A stretch of DNA of 64,000 nt from an uncultured Chthonomonas sp. (GTDB lineage Bacteria; Armatimonadota; Chthonomonadetes; Chthonomonadales; CAJBBX01): contig CAJBBX010000149.1 of assembly GCA_903951425.1 (NCBI GenBank), positions 1-64,000 on the forward strand, written 5' to 3'. The notes beneath the pieces are model-generated. The model saw only the letters and a program-made list of their open reading frames with translations, did not search any database and had not been told where the DNA came from. This document shows positions 44,935-52,043 of this stretch, piece after piece (positions within the stretch are counted from its first letter, which is position 1; every line of letters starts with the position of its first letter). A program made the position numbers and the translations under genes.

Positions 44935-46152
44935 ATGCACACTACCCCGCATGAGTATGCGCGATCTGTCACGATAGCTGCTGTTCCGACGTGTGATCTC
45001 CGTGGTGGAGTCCACGATGGGAAGTCGGTTGCTGAGTACTTCGCCGGGATGGGCCTGATGCGCATGGGGCTGGAACGCGCAGGCTGGCACACTGTCTTTG
45101 CGAACGATATTGATGCCAAGAAACTGGAACTCTACACGGGCCACTACGGCGATAGTGGCGGACTGTTCGTCCTTGGCGATGTACATGCGTTGGCGCCTGA
45201 TCAGGTGCCGACGACCACCCTCGCGACCGCCTCGTTTCCTTGCACGGACCTCTCGCTTGCGGGTGCGCGCGGAGGGCTGCACAGCGGCGGCTCAGCCGCC
45301 TTCTGGGGCTTTGCGCGGATGCTGGAACTGATGGAGGCCAGGCGGCCGCCGCTCGTGCTGCTTGAGAATGTCGTCGGGTTCCTGACATCAAAGGGAGGCG
45401 CCGATCTGCGTGAGGCGATCCAGTGCCTAAACGCGCTCGGGTATGCCGTTGACGCGCTCGTCGTTGATGCGGCGCACTTCGTACCACAGAGCCGACAACG
45501 GATGTTCATCGTGGGCGCCAACGTGCAACGCCGTTCGGCAGACCGCGTTGCAGACCGAGACCTGTTCGGTGGTTCAGTTGTCCGGCCGCCCGCGCTCATG
45601 GATTTCATATTCCGCAACGGCGATCTCCATTGGGATATCCGGGATATGCCTAACCCGCCAACACGCCGCCTGAACCTGGCTGACATACTTGAGGACCTAC
45701 CTGCGTCGGCTCTCGAGTGGTGGAGCGATGATCGGGCCGCCTACCTGCTTGATCAGATGAGCGAGCGGCACCGGGCTTTGGCTTCCGCGATGATTGGGGC
45801 CCCAACGGTAACGTACGGGACTGTGTTTCGCCGGGTTCGACAAGGCCAGTGTATGGCTGAGCTACGGACTGACGGCGTCGCAGGGTGCTTGCGCACACCT
45901 CGCGGCGGTAGTGGGCGCCAGATCCTGTTTCGGGCAGGACACGGCCAGTACCGTACGCGTCTGCTGACGCCGCGCGAGTGCGCAAGACTGATGGGCGCCG
46001 ACGATTACGTCGTTAACGTGCCACTGAACCAGGCCCTCTTCGGGTTCGGTGATGCCGTGTGTGTGCCGGTGGTGGAATGGGTCGCCACGCACTGCCTTGA
46101 ACCAAGATATCGTGAGCTCATCGACGTGTCGACGTATGCCTATCGCGCCTAA
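44935..46152 (+). CDS. DNA (cytosine-5) methyltransferase of type II RM system
   Basis: The start at 44935 is chosen because an upstream in-frame ATG would lie inside vsr; the site GGGAG is rather far (about 12 nt), so the start is moderately sure. The 405-residue enzyme has motif I YFAGMGLMRMGLERAG, motif IV FPCTDLS with catalytic Cys103, motif VI ENV (144-146), motif VIII QSRQR (185-189) and C-terminal motifs IX/X (LTPRECARLMG, GFGDAVCVPVVEW). The target-recognition region is between about 200 and 330; the site is not predictable. It protects DNA from the partner restriction enzyme. Confidence 0.93.
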   Translation: MHTTPHEYARSVTIAAVPTCDLRGGVHDGKSVAEYFAGMGLMRMGLERAGWHTVFANDIDAKKLELYTGHYGDSGGLFVLGDVHALAPDQVPTTTLATASFPCTDLSLAGARGGLHSGGSAAFWGFARMLELMEARRPPLVLLENVVGFLTSKGGADLREAIQCLNALGYAVDALVVDAAHFVPQSRQRMFIVGANVQRRSADRVADRDLFGGSVVRPPALMDFIFRNGDLHWDIRDMPNPPTRRLNLADILEDLPASALEWWSDDRAAYLLDQMSERHRALASAMIGAPTVTYGTVFRRVRQGQCMAELRTDGVAGCLRTPRGGSGRQILFRAGHGQYRTRLLTPRECARLMGADDYVVNVPLNQALFGFGDAVCVPVVEWVATHCLEPRYRELIDVSTYAYRA

Positions 46153-46247
46153 CGGCGCTGGACCCAAGACCGGTCCCGCGTCGGCTCGGGTGGACCCAAA
46201 CGCATGCGCGCGCATCCGACAGGCGTGTCGCCACTGGCTATGTCACT

Positions 46248-47204
46248 CTACTCCAGCGTGGCCGGGATATCCAGCAGGACCGACGTATCGGTTTCCACAG
46301 CGGCTACCCGCTCGTTGTAGAGGCGGAGCATCTTGCCCAACTGATGGGCCGTGGCCGGGCCCGAGAACTCGGCCAACTCGTCGACGTTGCACCCGATGAA
46401 GGCCTCAAGCGCCACGGCAGCTATGACGCCTGGTATCTCGTTGGCAGCGTTCTGCCGGGTGCCCTCCACCATTCGCTCCGGGACGAGCAGGTAGACCCGG
46501 AGGCCGTCACGCACATTGGCCCGGCACTTGGCGTAGTGCCCGCTGTTGGGAGCTACGGTGACGTGGAACGCAGTAGTCCCCACCTCGAAGTCACCGTGCG
46601 CCTGGGTCTGGACATCCGATGTGCTGTAGCTGGTGTTACGAACGGTCAGACCTGGGAAACGGAGTTGGAGCTTGGCCCCCACGAGGTACTCGGCGACCTG
46701 CCCTTCTTTGCCGTGCTCCCTCGCGGCTGATAGCAGATCACGGATGCACTCGGCCGTCGACTTGCCCCCGTCATAGGTCACTCTTAGGCGTTTCAGCCCG
46801 AAGTACTCACGGACGCGGGCCACCAGGTACTCCTGCATGGCGACCAGCGCCTCATCACGTCCATCTGCGCTCAGGTCGGCGAGCCCGGCCTCCTTTAGCG
46901 TGCCGAGAAGCGCCTGAGCCGTGGCGATAAGGCCCCGATTTGTGCGGCCACCCTCGGCCACGAACGGGCGAGCTTCGCCGTAGTGGGCCAAGATGCGCCG
47001 CACATTGGGGCCGCCGACGCCACGAACCTGCCCCTTGTTGGGTGTCAGGTGGTCGTCCAGCGACAGCGAGGCGCCCTCCCGGATGTTCTGGATCAGCCCG
47101 AGGCACCCCGCGATGTTGCCCTTTGCGACCAAGCCGTCCCCCAGGACCGGCAGCGTCGCGTACCACTGCTCAAACGCCTTGCAGACCGACTGCACATCAG
47201 CCAC
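46248..47204 (-). CDS. DUF4928 family type II restriction enzyme
   Basis: The 318-residue protein fits the DUF4928 family along its length: GLVAKGNIAGCLGLIQNIRE, RRILAHYGEARPFVAEGGRTNRG, KEGQVAEYLVGAKLQLRFP, NTSYSTSDVQ and HGDFEVGTTAFHVTVAP (nuclease-like acidic/His core), then GLRVYLLVPE. Proteins of this family commonly sit beside C5 methyltransferases and are taken as their restriction partner. The cleavage site is unknown. The gene converges with the methyltransferase, 95 bp apart. Confidence 0.82.
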   Translation of the reverse strand: MADVQSVCKAFEQWYATLPVLGDGLVAKGNIAGCLGLIQNIREGASLSLDDHLTPNKGQVRGVGGPNVRRILAHYGEARPFVAEGGRTNRGLIATAQALLGTLKEAGLADLSADGRDEALVAMQEYLVARVREYFGLKRLRVTYDGGKSTAECIRDLLSAAREHGKEGQVAEYLVGAKLQLRFPGLTVRNTSYSTSDVQTQAHGDFEVGTTAFHVTVAPNSGHYAKCRANVRDGLRVYLLVPERMVEGTRQNAANEIPGVIAAVALEAFIGCNVDELAEFSGPATAHQLGKMLRLYNERVAAVETDTSVLLDIPATLE

Positions 47205-47267
47205 TTGCGGCTCCTCCTGATGACGAGTTCGTACCGACGCCTTTATGTTACTCTGGGCGCTGGACCC

Positions 47268-49340
47268 CTATCGCACCGGCAGCGTCTTCCGGTAGGCGTC
47301 GCGGTATAGGCCGGCCTTGTGGAAGAGCGTGGGCTGGAACCCGGCTCTGCGGGCCGGGGAGCCGGGCTTCAGGCCGTAGTCGCCTGTGGCGGCGTTGATG
47401 AAGCCGGGGTCGCCCTCCGTCACGTTACCGGTCGCCTCCACCACCTTCTCGTTGAGGCCGTCGAGCCAGTCGATCCACTTCCCCTTGCCCACGTGGATGT
47501 TGCGGACAATGCGGTTGTACTTGGCAGCCGGCGGATCGTCCTCGAGGATCGCCGCCAGGTGCGGGTACTTGTCGTAGGGCGGGCGGTTGTAGGGCACGGC
47601 CTTCAGGTTCTCGAAGATGGACCAGCCGCCGTTGGGCTTCATGTACTCCGCGGCCCAGCCCTTCGCGCGCTGGTCGATGTGGACCGAGGGGTTGCAGTCG
47701 ATGAAGACGTTGTTCTCCACCGTGTTGTCGCGCCCGCCGCCCAGCATGATGGCGCGCCCGGCCCGCAGGAAGAGGTTGCCCGCGATGGTACCGCCGCTGA
47801 AGCAGTCGTCGAGGTAGACGGCCATCACCTCGGTGTAGCGCCCCTCCTGGCCGGCCGAGATGGTGGGGCCGATGTCGTGGAAGCGGTTGTGGCGCACCAC
47901 GACGCCCCGCATGGCCCAGTCGCGGCCCATGTAGACGGCGCCGGCGTCGCCGGTCTGGGTGCAGACCCGCGAGATATCGTTGAACTCGATGACGTGGTCG
48001 TTGCCGCCCAGCAGGATGGCGTTGTGCGGCCCGTCTTCGATCAGGTTGTGCGAAGCGCGCGCGCCCACGCCCTGCATGCCGATGGCCGGGCGGTAGGTGC
48101 GGCACCAGCGGCTATGGTGATGGATGTGGCAGTTCTCGGCGAAGTGGCCGGAGGGCGTCAGCGTCATGCGGTCGCCGCCAGAGAGCTGTATGCCGGTCTC
48201 GCCCAAGCCGTAGAGGTCGCAGGAGCGTGCGCCGCAGCGGCTGCCGCCCTCGACGCTCATGCCGGAGCCGCCCATGTTGCGAAGCGTGCAGCCGGCCACG
48301 ACGCAGTCGGTGCAGTCCTTCATCTGCAGGCCGTCGCCCCGGCCGTTCCCCAGGATGAGCCCCGCCAGCGTGACGTTGCGCGCACCCCTGAGGGTGATGA
48401 GCGGTTCGGCGGCCATGGTGACCACAGCGGGGCCGGACTTGCCAGCGGGCGGGATGCAGTAGAGGAGGCCGGCCTTGCGGTCGAGCCAGTACTCGCCCGG
48501 CGCGTCCAGTTCCTCGATGAGGTTCAGGACGTACCAGCGGCGACCGGGACCGTAGCCGTAGACGCCGTGGGGCGGCACGGTGGCGATCTCGCGTTTGGCC
48601 GGGTCGATGGAGGCCACCTTCTCGTAGGTGTCGGCCCAGTCATACATCCAATAGCCGTGGACCCAGGCCTCCTCGGCAGCGGTCCAACGGCTGGGCCGGT
48701 CGCCGGTGTAGGTGAACCTGCCGCCGTTGGGCCCAGCCGGCGCCGCCGCGATGGTGGCCCAGCCCTCGTTGGGCCAGCGGGCGGGGGTCATGGGCGTGTC
48801 GGCGTAGACCAGCTCCAGGCAGGCCGCGCCGCCGGTTGAGAAGCCGCGCCGGGCCATGGCGCCGTAGTCGGTGATGCCCTGGGCCCGCAGGTCGGCCACG
48901 CGCACGAGCGAGCGGGCCTCCATGGAGATGCGGGCCAGCACGGTAGCGTCGGTCACGGGCTTCCAGCCGCCCACGGTCCGCCCGCCGGAGATGCGTACGG
49001 CCTCGCCGCGAGCGGCGCGATAGGCCACGGGCGCGCCGGGCGTGCCGCCGTCCTCCGCCTCCAGCGCGAAGCTCGAGGCACGCTCATAGACGCCGCCCCG
49101 AAGCCAGACAGTGGCCGGTCCCCTGACCTTGCCGGCGGCGCGGAGGGCGCGGAGGGCATCGCGGGCGCGTTCGAGCGTAGCGAAGGGGCCGTCGGAACCG
49201 CCCTTGGTCGGCGCGGGCTTGCGTCCGCTCCAGGCATCGTTGCCGTTGGGCGCCACATGGAGCTCCACCGCGGCCTCTGAAGCCGCCGGGAGCCAGATGA
49301 GGCAGAAGAGGGTGAGCAACAGGGTCGCGATTTCGCGCAT
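47268..49340 (-). CDS. Secreted right-handed parallel beta-helix protein
   Basis: GGAGG lies 5 nt before the ATG at 49340. The 690-residue protein has a signal peptide (MREIATLLLTLFCLIWLPAASEA), the opening ELHVAPNGNDAWSG with GPFATLERARDALRAL (common to polysaccharide lyase-like beta-helices), and parallel beta-helix repeats (NVTLAGLILGNGRGDGLQMKDC, CVVAGCTLRNMGGSGMSVEGG in parts; VVVRHNRFHDIG). It likely cuts or binds an acidic or plant polysaccharide. Its last 14 codons lie in repeat copy B, and the final Arg and stop may come from the inserted cassette. Confidence 0.85.
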   Translation of the reverse strand: MREIATLLLTLFCLIWLPAASEAAVELHVAPNGNDAWSGRKPAPTKGGSDGPFATLERARDALRALRAAGKVRGPATVWLRGGVYERASSFALEAEDGGTPGAPVAYRAARGEAVRISGGRTVGGWKPVTDATVLARISMEARSLVRVADLRAQGITDYGAMARRGFSTGGAACLELVYADTPMTPARWPNEGWATIAAAPAGPNGGRFTYTGDRPSRWTAAEEAWVHGYWMYDWADTYEKVASIDPAKREIATVPPHGVYGYGPGRRWYVLNLIEELDAPGEYWLDRKAGLLYCIPPAGKSGPAVVTMAAEPLITLRGARNVTLAGLILGNGRGDGLQMKDCTDCVVAGCTLRNMGGSGMSVEGGSRCGARSCDLYGLGETGIQLSGGDRMTLTPSGHFAENCHIHHHSRWCRTYRPAIGMQGVGARASHNLIEDGPHNAILLGGNDHVIEFNDISRVCTQTGDAGAVYMGRDWAMRGVVVRHNRFHDIGPTISAGQEGRYTEVMAVYLDDCFSGGTIAGNLFLRAGRAIMLGGGRDNTVENNVFIDCNPSVHIDQRAKGWAAEYMKPNGGWSIFENLKAVPYNRPPYDKYPHLAAILEDDPPAAKYNRIVRNIHVGKGKWIDWLDGLNEKVVEATGNVTEGDPGFINAATGDYGLKPGSPARRAGFQPTLFHKAGLYRDAYRKTLPVR
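47275..47316. repeat. 42-bp direct repeat, copy B (right flank of RM cassette)
   Basis: Identical to 44391-44432 at 41 of 42 positions. It forms the end of the beta-helix gene. The codons differ in one place (Tyr here, His in copy A), and after the repeat this copy continues to an Arg codon and TAG, whereas copy A continues to Pro and TAA. Confidence 0.9.
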
Positions 49341-49473
49341 GGAGGCCTCCGCGTCGTGGGTTCAGGTCGTGCGTAGGTTACCCGCTGCGGATGCCGCTTG
49401 GCCGGGCGCGGCGCTGGGGTCGGGGCTCTTCGCTGCGCAAGGGGAAGGAGCACGGCGTGCGAGTGCGGCGCCG

Positions 49474-49626
49474 ATGGTCGATTTCTGCCCATGGCCCGGC
49501 CCGCTCTATGTCGGCGACTACCACCTCCGCGAGGGCATGTACCAGTTCAAGGGCCTGCTGCGCAACCTGCGCCTCTACGCCTTCGCCCTGACGCCGGATG
49601 AGGTCGCCAGGGAAGCGGGGAGGTAG
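49474..49626 (+). pseudogene. C-terminal remnant of LamG-like protein
   Basis: The 51-codon segment encodes GDYHLREGMYQFKGLLRNLRLY, then AFALTPDEVAREAGR and stop. This is the usual end of LamG/concanavalin-like domains (F-x-G-x-x-x-x-x-R-x-Y ... L-x-x-x-E). No upstream part of such a gene is seen; only the divergent start of the beta-helix gene lies before it. Confidence 0.5.
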
Positions 49627-49671
49627 GCCGCGCCGCGGGTGATCGGTCAATGGCCTATGGAGGAGATGCCC

Positions 49672-49917
49672 ATGACCACGATGGTGGGCGAGGTTCGTAA
49701 CGGACGCATCGTGCTCGCCCGGTTGCTTCGCGAACTCAACGGGCAACGAGTGACCGTTACCATCGAACCGATGCCGACCCCCGAACAGCGGCGAACCGTC
49801 TCGGACGCGCTCGAAGCGGCGATGCAGCGCGGCCTGCCCATGCCAGTCGGCGCCTATTCGACGCGACAGGCCATCTACTCGGCGCGCGAGGAGCGCTATG
49901 CCCCAGGCGTTCGTTGA
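49672..49917 (+). CDS. Putative antitoxin of VapBC-like pair
   Basis: GGAGGAG lies 7 nt before the ATG at 49672. The 81-residue protein opens with a short beta-rich segment (MVGEVRNGRIVLARLLREL, GQRVTVTIEP), like AbrB or DUF104-type antitoxins, and has a charged helical C-terminus that could bind the toxin. It overlaps the following PIN-domain gene by 20 bp, the usual antitoxin-toxin order. Confidence 0.7.
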   Translation: MTTMVGEVRNGRIVLARLLRELNGQRVTVTIEPMPTPEQRRTVSDALEAAMQRGLPMPVGAYSTRQAIYSAREERYAPGVR

Positions 49918-50350
49918 TACCAACATCCTCCTGTACAGCGTTGACGCCCGGTACCCGCGCGAGCGAGCGCTGGCCCAAGCACTGATCCGCGAGCTGTCGC
50001 CCTCGGGTGAGCTCGTCATCAGTTCGCGGGTCCTCAGCAGGGTCTGCGCTGTGATCCGCCGAGGCAAGCTACCCGACGCCTCCGTTGCTATGGACCTGAC
50101 ATCGTACATTGGCACGCTCTGCGCCACGGCCAAGGTTGTCGATGTCACGGCTCGTGTCGTCGCAGATGCCGTCCGTATCGGCGTCAACCACGGGATGTCG
50201 CACTACGACGCCCTGATCCTTGCGGCTGCGGTAAGCGCCGGCTGCGGCGGTATCTACACCGACGACCTGCAGAGCGCCCCGGCCATCGGCGGCATCAGGT
50301 ACACAGACCCTGTGACGCAGGCGTCGGATGATTGGGAGCGACCTGCCTGA
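49898..50350 (+). CDS. PIN-domain toxin, VapC-like ribonuclease
   Basis: The 150-residue protein has FVDTNILLYSVD (first catalytic Asp), SHYDALILAAA (central Asp) and GIYTDDLQSA (C-terminal Asp pair), the acidic set of PIN nucleases. VapC-type toxins cut tRNA or rRNA and are held inactive by the antitoxin encoded just before. The gene ends 17 bp from the convergent HepT-like gene. Confidence 0.85.
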   Translation: MPQAFVDTNILLYSVDARYPRERALAQALIRELSPSGELVISSRVLSRVCAVIRRGKLPDASVAMDLTSYIGTLCATAKVVDVTARVVADAVRIGVNHGMSHYDALILAAAVSAGCGGIYTDDLQSAPAIGGIRYTDPVTQASDDWERPA

Positions 50351-50367
50351 TGGTCCGCTGCAGGGGC

Positions 50368-50712
50368 TCAGTCCGGGGGAGCCTTCGGCAGCAGGGGCTC
50401 CACAGCCTTGAGGAACTCAGGGACCGAGCGGCACGCGGTCGCCCATACCTGGTTCGCGTCGACCATCTCGTAGGCATGGATGTAGAAGTGGCGAAGGCGG
50501 ACCAGCCGCTGCCATGGAACCTCGGGATGGGCCGCGCGGAGATCATCCGAGAGGTCGTTCGCCGCCTCGCCGAGAATCGTTATCTCGCGCTCGACGGCGG
50601 CTTGCGTCTTGCGGTCCGTCAGGAAGGCGTCGTGCGATAGGCCGGCAATATGCTCACCGATCCGCCTGGCGGCAAGCACGATATCGCCGAGCAGGGCCTC
50701 ATCACGCCGCAT
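50368..50712 (-). CDS. HepT-like (DUF86) toxin
   Basis: The start at 50712 overlaps the MNT gene by 11 bp; an earlier in-frame ATG lies further inside MNT. The 114-residue helical protein has the HepT motif R-x4-H-x-Y: Arg74, His79 and Tyr81 in RHFYIHAY. HepT proteins act as RNases or are silenced by AMP transfer from their MNT partner, here encoded immediately upstream. Confidence 0.85.
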   Translation of the reverse strand: MRRDEALLGDIVLAARRIGEHIAGLSHDAFLTDRKTQAAVEREITILGEAANDLSDDLRAAHPEVPWQRLVRLRHFYIHAYEMVDANQVWATACRSVPEFLKAVEPLLPKAPPD

Positions 50713-51016
50713 AGACACGCTCTTCGGTGGAGAGGATATGCTGTTTCCGGTAGGGGTTCTGGCTTCGCTCGACGGCATACCTGCTGAGCAGGTCGACCTT
50801 GCGGCCCACGATCCCGGCGAGCTCGTCCTTCATCTCCTCCAGGTCGATCAGGTCCCATGGAGCGTCCACGCCGAAGTCCGCCACAAAGTCTATGTCGCTG
50901 TCGGACCGGAAATCGGCCCGTAGGACAGACCCGAACACAGACAGACTGCAAATGCGCCACCGTGCGCAGAAGCGGCTGATCGCGTCCGAGTCGAGTTGTA
51001 TGCCGTACCGCACCAT
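50702..51016 (-). CDS. MNT-type minimal nucleotidyltransferase antitoxin
   Basis: GGAGG lies 9 nt before the ATG at 51016. The 104-residue protein has the exact nucleotidyltransferase motif GS-x10-D-x-D (Gly29-Ser30, Asp41, Asp43 in SDSDIDF). MNT proteins AMPylate the Tyr of HepT and so neutralise it. The two genes overlap by 11 bp and are cotranscribed. Confidence 0.87.
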   Translation of the reverse strand: MVRYGIQLDSDAISRFCARWRICSLSVFGSVLRADFRSDSDIDFVADFGVDAPWDLIDLEEMKDELAGIVGRKVDLLSRYAVERSQNPYRKQHILSTEERVYAA

Positions 51017-51059
51017 TCGGTCTGCCTCCAAGCGCATTGTATCACGCCCCGCCGCCCCA

Positions 51060-52043
51060 TCACCCCCGCGCGTCCCGGCTGCCCTTCCGGAGCCGCGCCG
51101 CCCGTGCCATCCAGGCGTCGTACAGCACGCTGGCGCCCAGCACGAGCCCGCTGGCCAGCATCTGCGCCTCGGGCCTGGCGCCCATGCAGCTGAGGCCGCT
51201 GCTGAGCGAGACCAGCGCGAGGACCGCCGCCGCCGAGGCCACCACGCTTCCCCGGCCGCCCTGCATGGATGTGCCGCCGATGATGACCGCGGCGATCACG
51301 ACCATGAGCGAGCTCTCGCCCATGAGCGGGTTGGCCGAGCTGACGCTCACCGCGAAGAGCGCGCCGCCGCAGGCCGCCAGGAGGCCCGAGAGCGTGAAGG
51401 CCGCCTGCAGGGCGCCCGGCGCGTTCAGGCCCGCGTACCTGGCCGTGGTGGCATTGGCGCCCACGAGCAGCAGGTTGCGCCCCCAGCGGGTCCGCTGAAG
51501 CAGCAACTCGAAGCCGACCACCAGCAGCGCGGCCAGCGCGGCGCGTGGGCAGAGGGCCGACAGCCACGGTCCCTCCAGCCAGTCGCCGGCTGCGAACTCC
51601 TCTACGGCCAGAGTGCCGCCCCTGGAGAGGATGTTCACCATGCCCTGCACGATCGTCATGGTGCCCAGCGTGGCGATGAAGGAGTTGACCCTGGCCCGAG
51701 CCACAAGCAGGCCGTTCACCGCGCCCAGCAGCGCGCCGCAGGCCAGCGCCACGCCCATGGCTCCCGCCCAGCCCAGCTTCGGCTGGAGCGCCACGGTCAC
51801 CATGCCTGCCAGGCTCATGCCGGAGCCGAACGAGAGGTCCAGTTGTCCGGCCACCATCACCAACGTCAGGCCGATGGCGGCGGGCAGGTGCGTGGCGGCC
51901 GCCTTCAGGATGGAGGCGGTGTTGGGCCCTGTGGCGAAGTGGGGCGCGGTGGCCGCCATGACGCCCCAGACCGCCAGCAGGAGCAGCCAGATCCGCCTCC
52001 GCGCCGCGATGCCGGCTACGGTGCGCCATGCCGCGCTATGCAT
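51060..52043 (-). CDS. Ribose-type ABC transporter permease
   Basis: The ATG at 52043 overlaps the end of the ATPase-permease fusion gene by 8 bp. The 327-residue protein has the RbsC core (GLTLVMVAGQLDLSFGSGMSL, NGLLVARARVNSFIATLGTMT, WGRNLLLVGANATTARYAGLN, GGTSMQGGRGS) and about 8-10 membrane helices. It would form the channel together with the permease half of the upstream fusion protein. It is the last gene of the UroD-like/ABC operon. Confidence 0.88.
   Translation of the reverse strand: MHSAAWRTVAGIAARRRIWLLLLAVWGVMAATAPHFATGPNTASILKAAATHLPAAIGLTLVMVAGQLDLSFGSGMSLAGMVTVALQPKLGWAGAMGVALACGALLGAVNGLLVARARVNSFIATLGTMTIVQGMVNILSRGGTLAVEEFAAGDWLEGPWLSALCPRAALAALLVVGFELLLQRTRWGRNLLLVGANATTARYAGLNAPGALQAAFTLSGLLAACGGALFAVSVSSANPLMGESSLMVVIAAVIIGGTSMQGGRGSVVASAAAVLALVSLSSGLSCMGARPEAQMLASGLVLGASVLYDAWMARAARLRKGSRDARG

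Larger units (their letters stand above)
44433..47274. mobile_element. Restriction-modification cassette bounded by direct repeats
   Basis: The segment between the two 42-bp repeats holds exactly three genes: vsr (minus), a C5 DNA methyltransferase (plus) and a DUF4928 restriction enzyme (minus). It sits between the stop of the beta-helix gene and the start of the DUF6259 gene, both minus-strand. No transposase or integrase is present. The structure fits an insertion with target duplication, as reported for RM systems that move on their own. An origin by homologous recombination between related loci is also possible. Confidence 0.65.

Noticed and set aside
47319-48839. 506-codon plus-strand frame opposite the beta-helix gene
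   Set aside because: Low-complexity Val/Ala/Asp/His translation without start signals; the minus-strand beta-helix protein is convincing.
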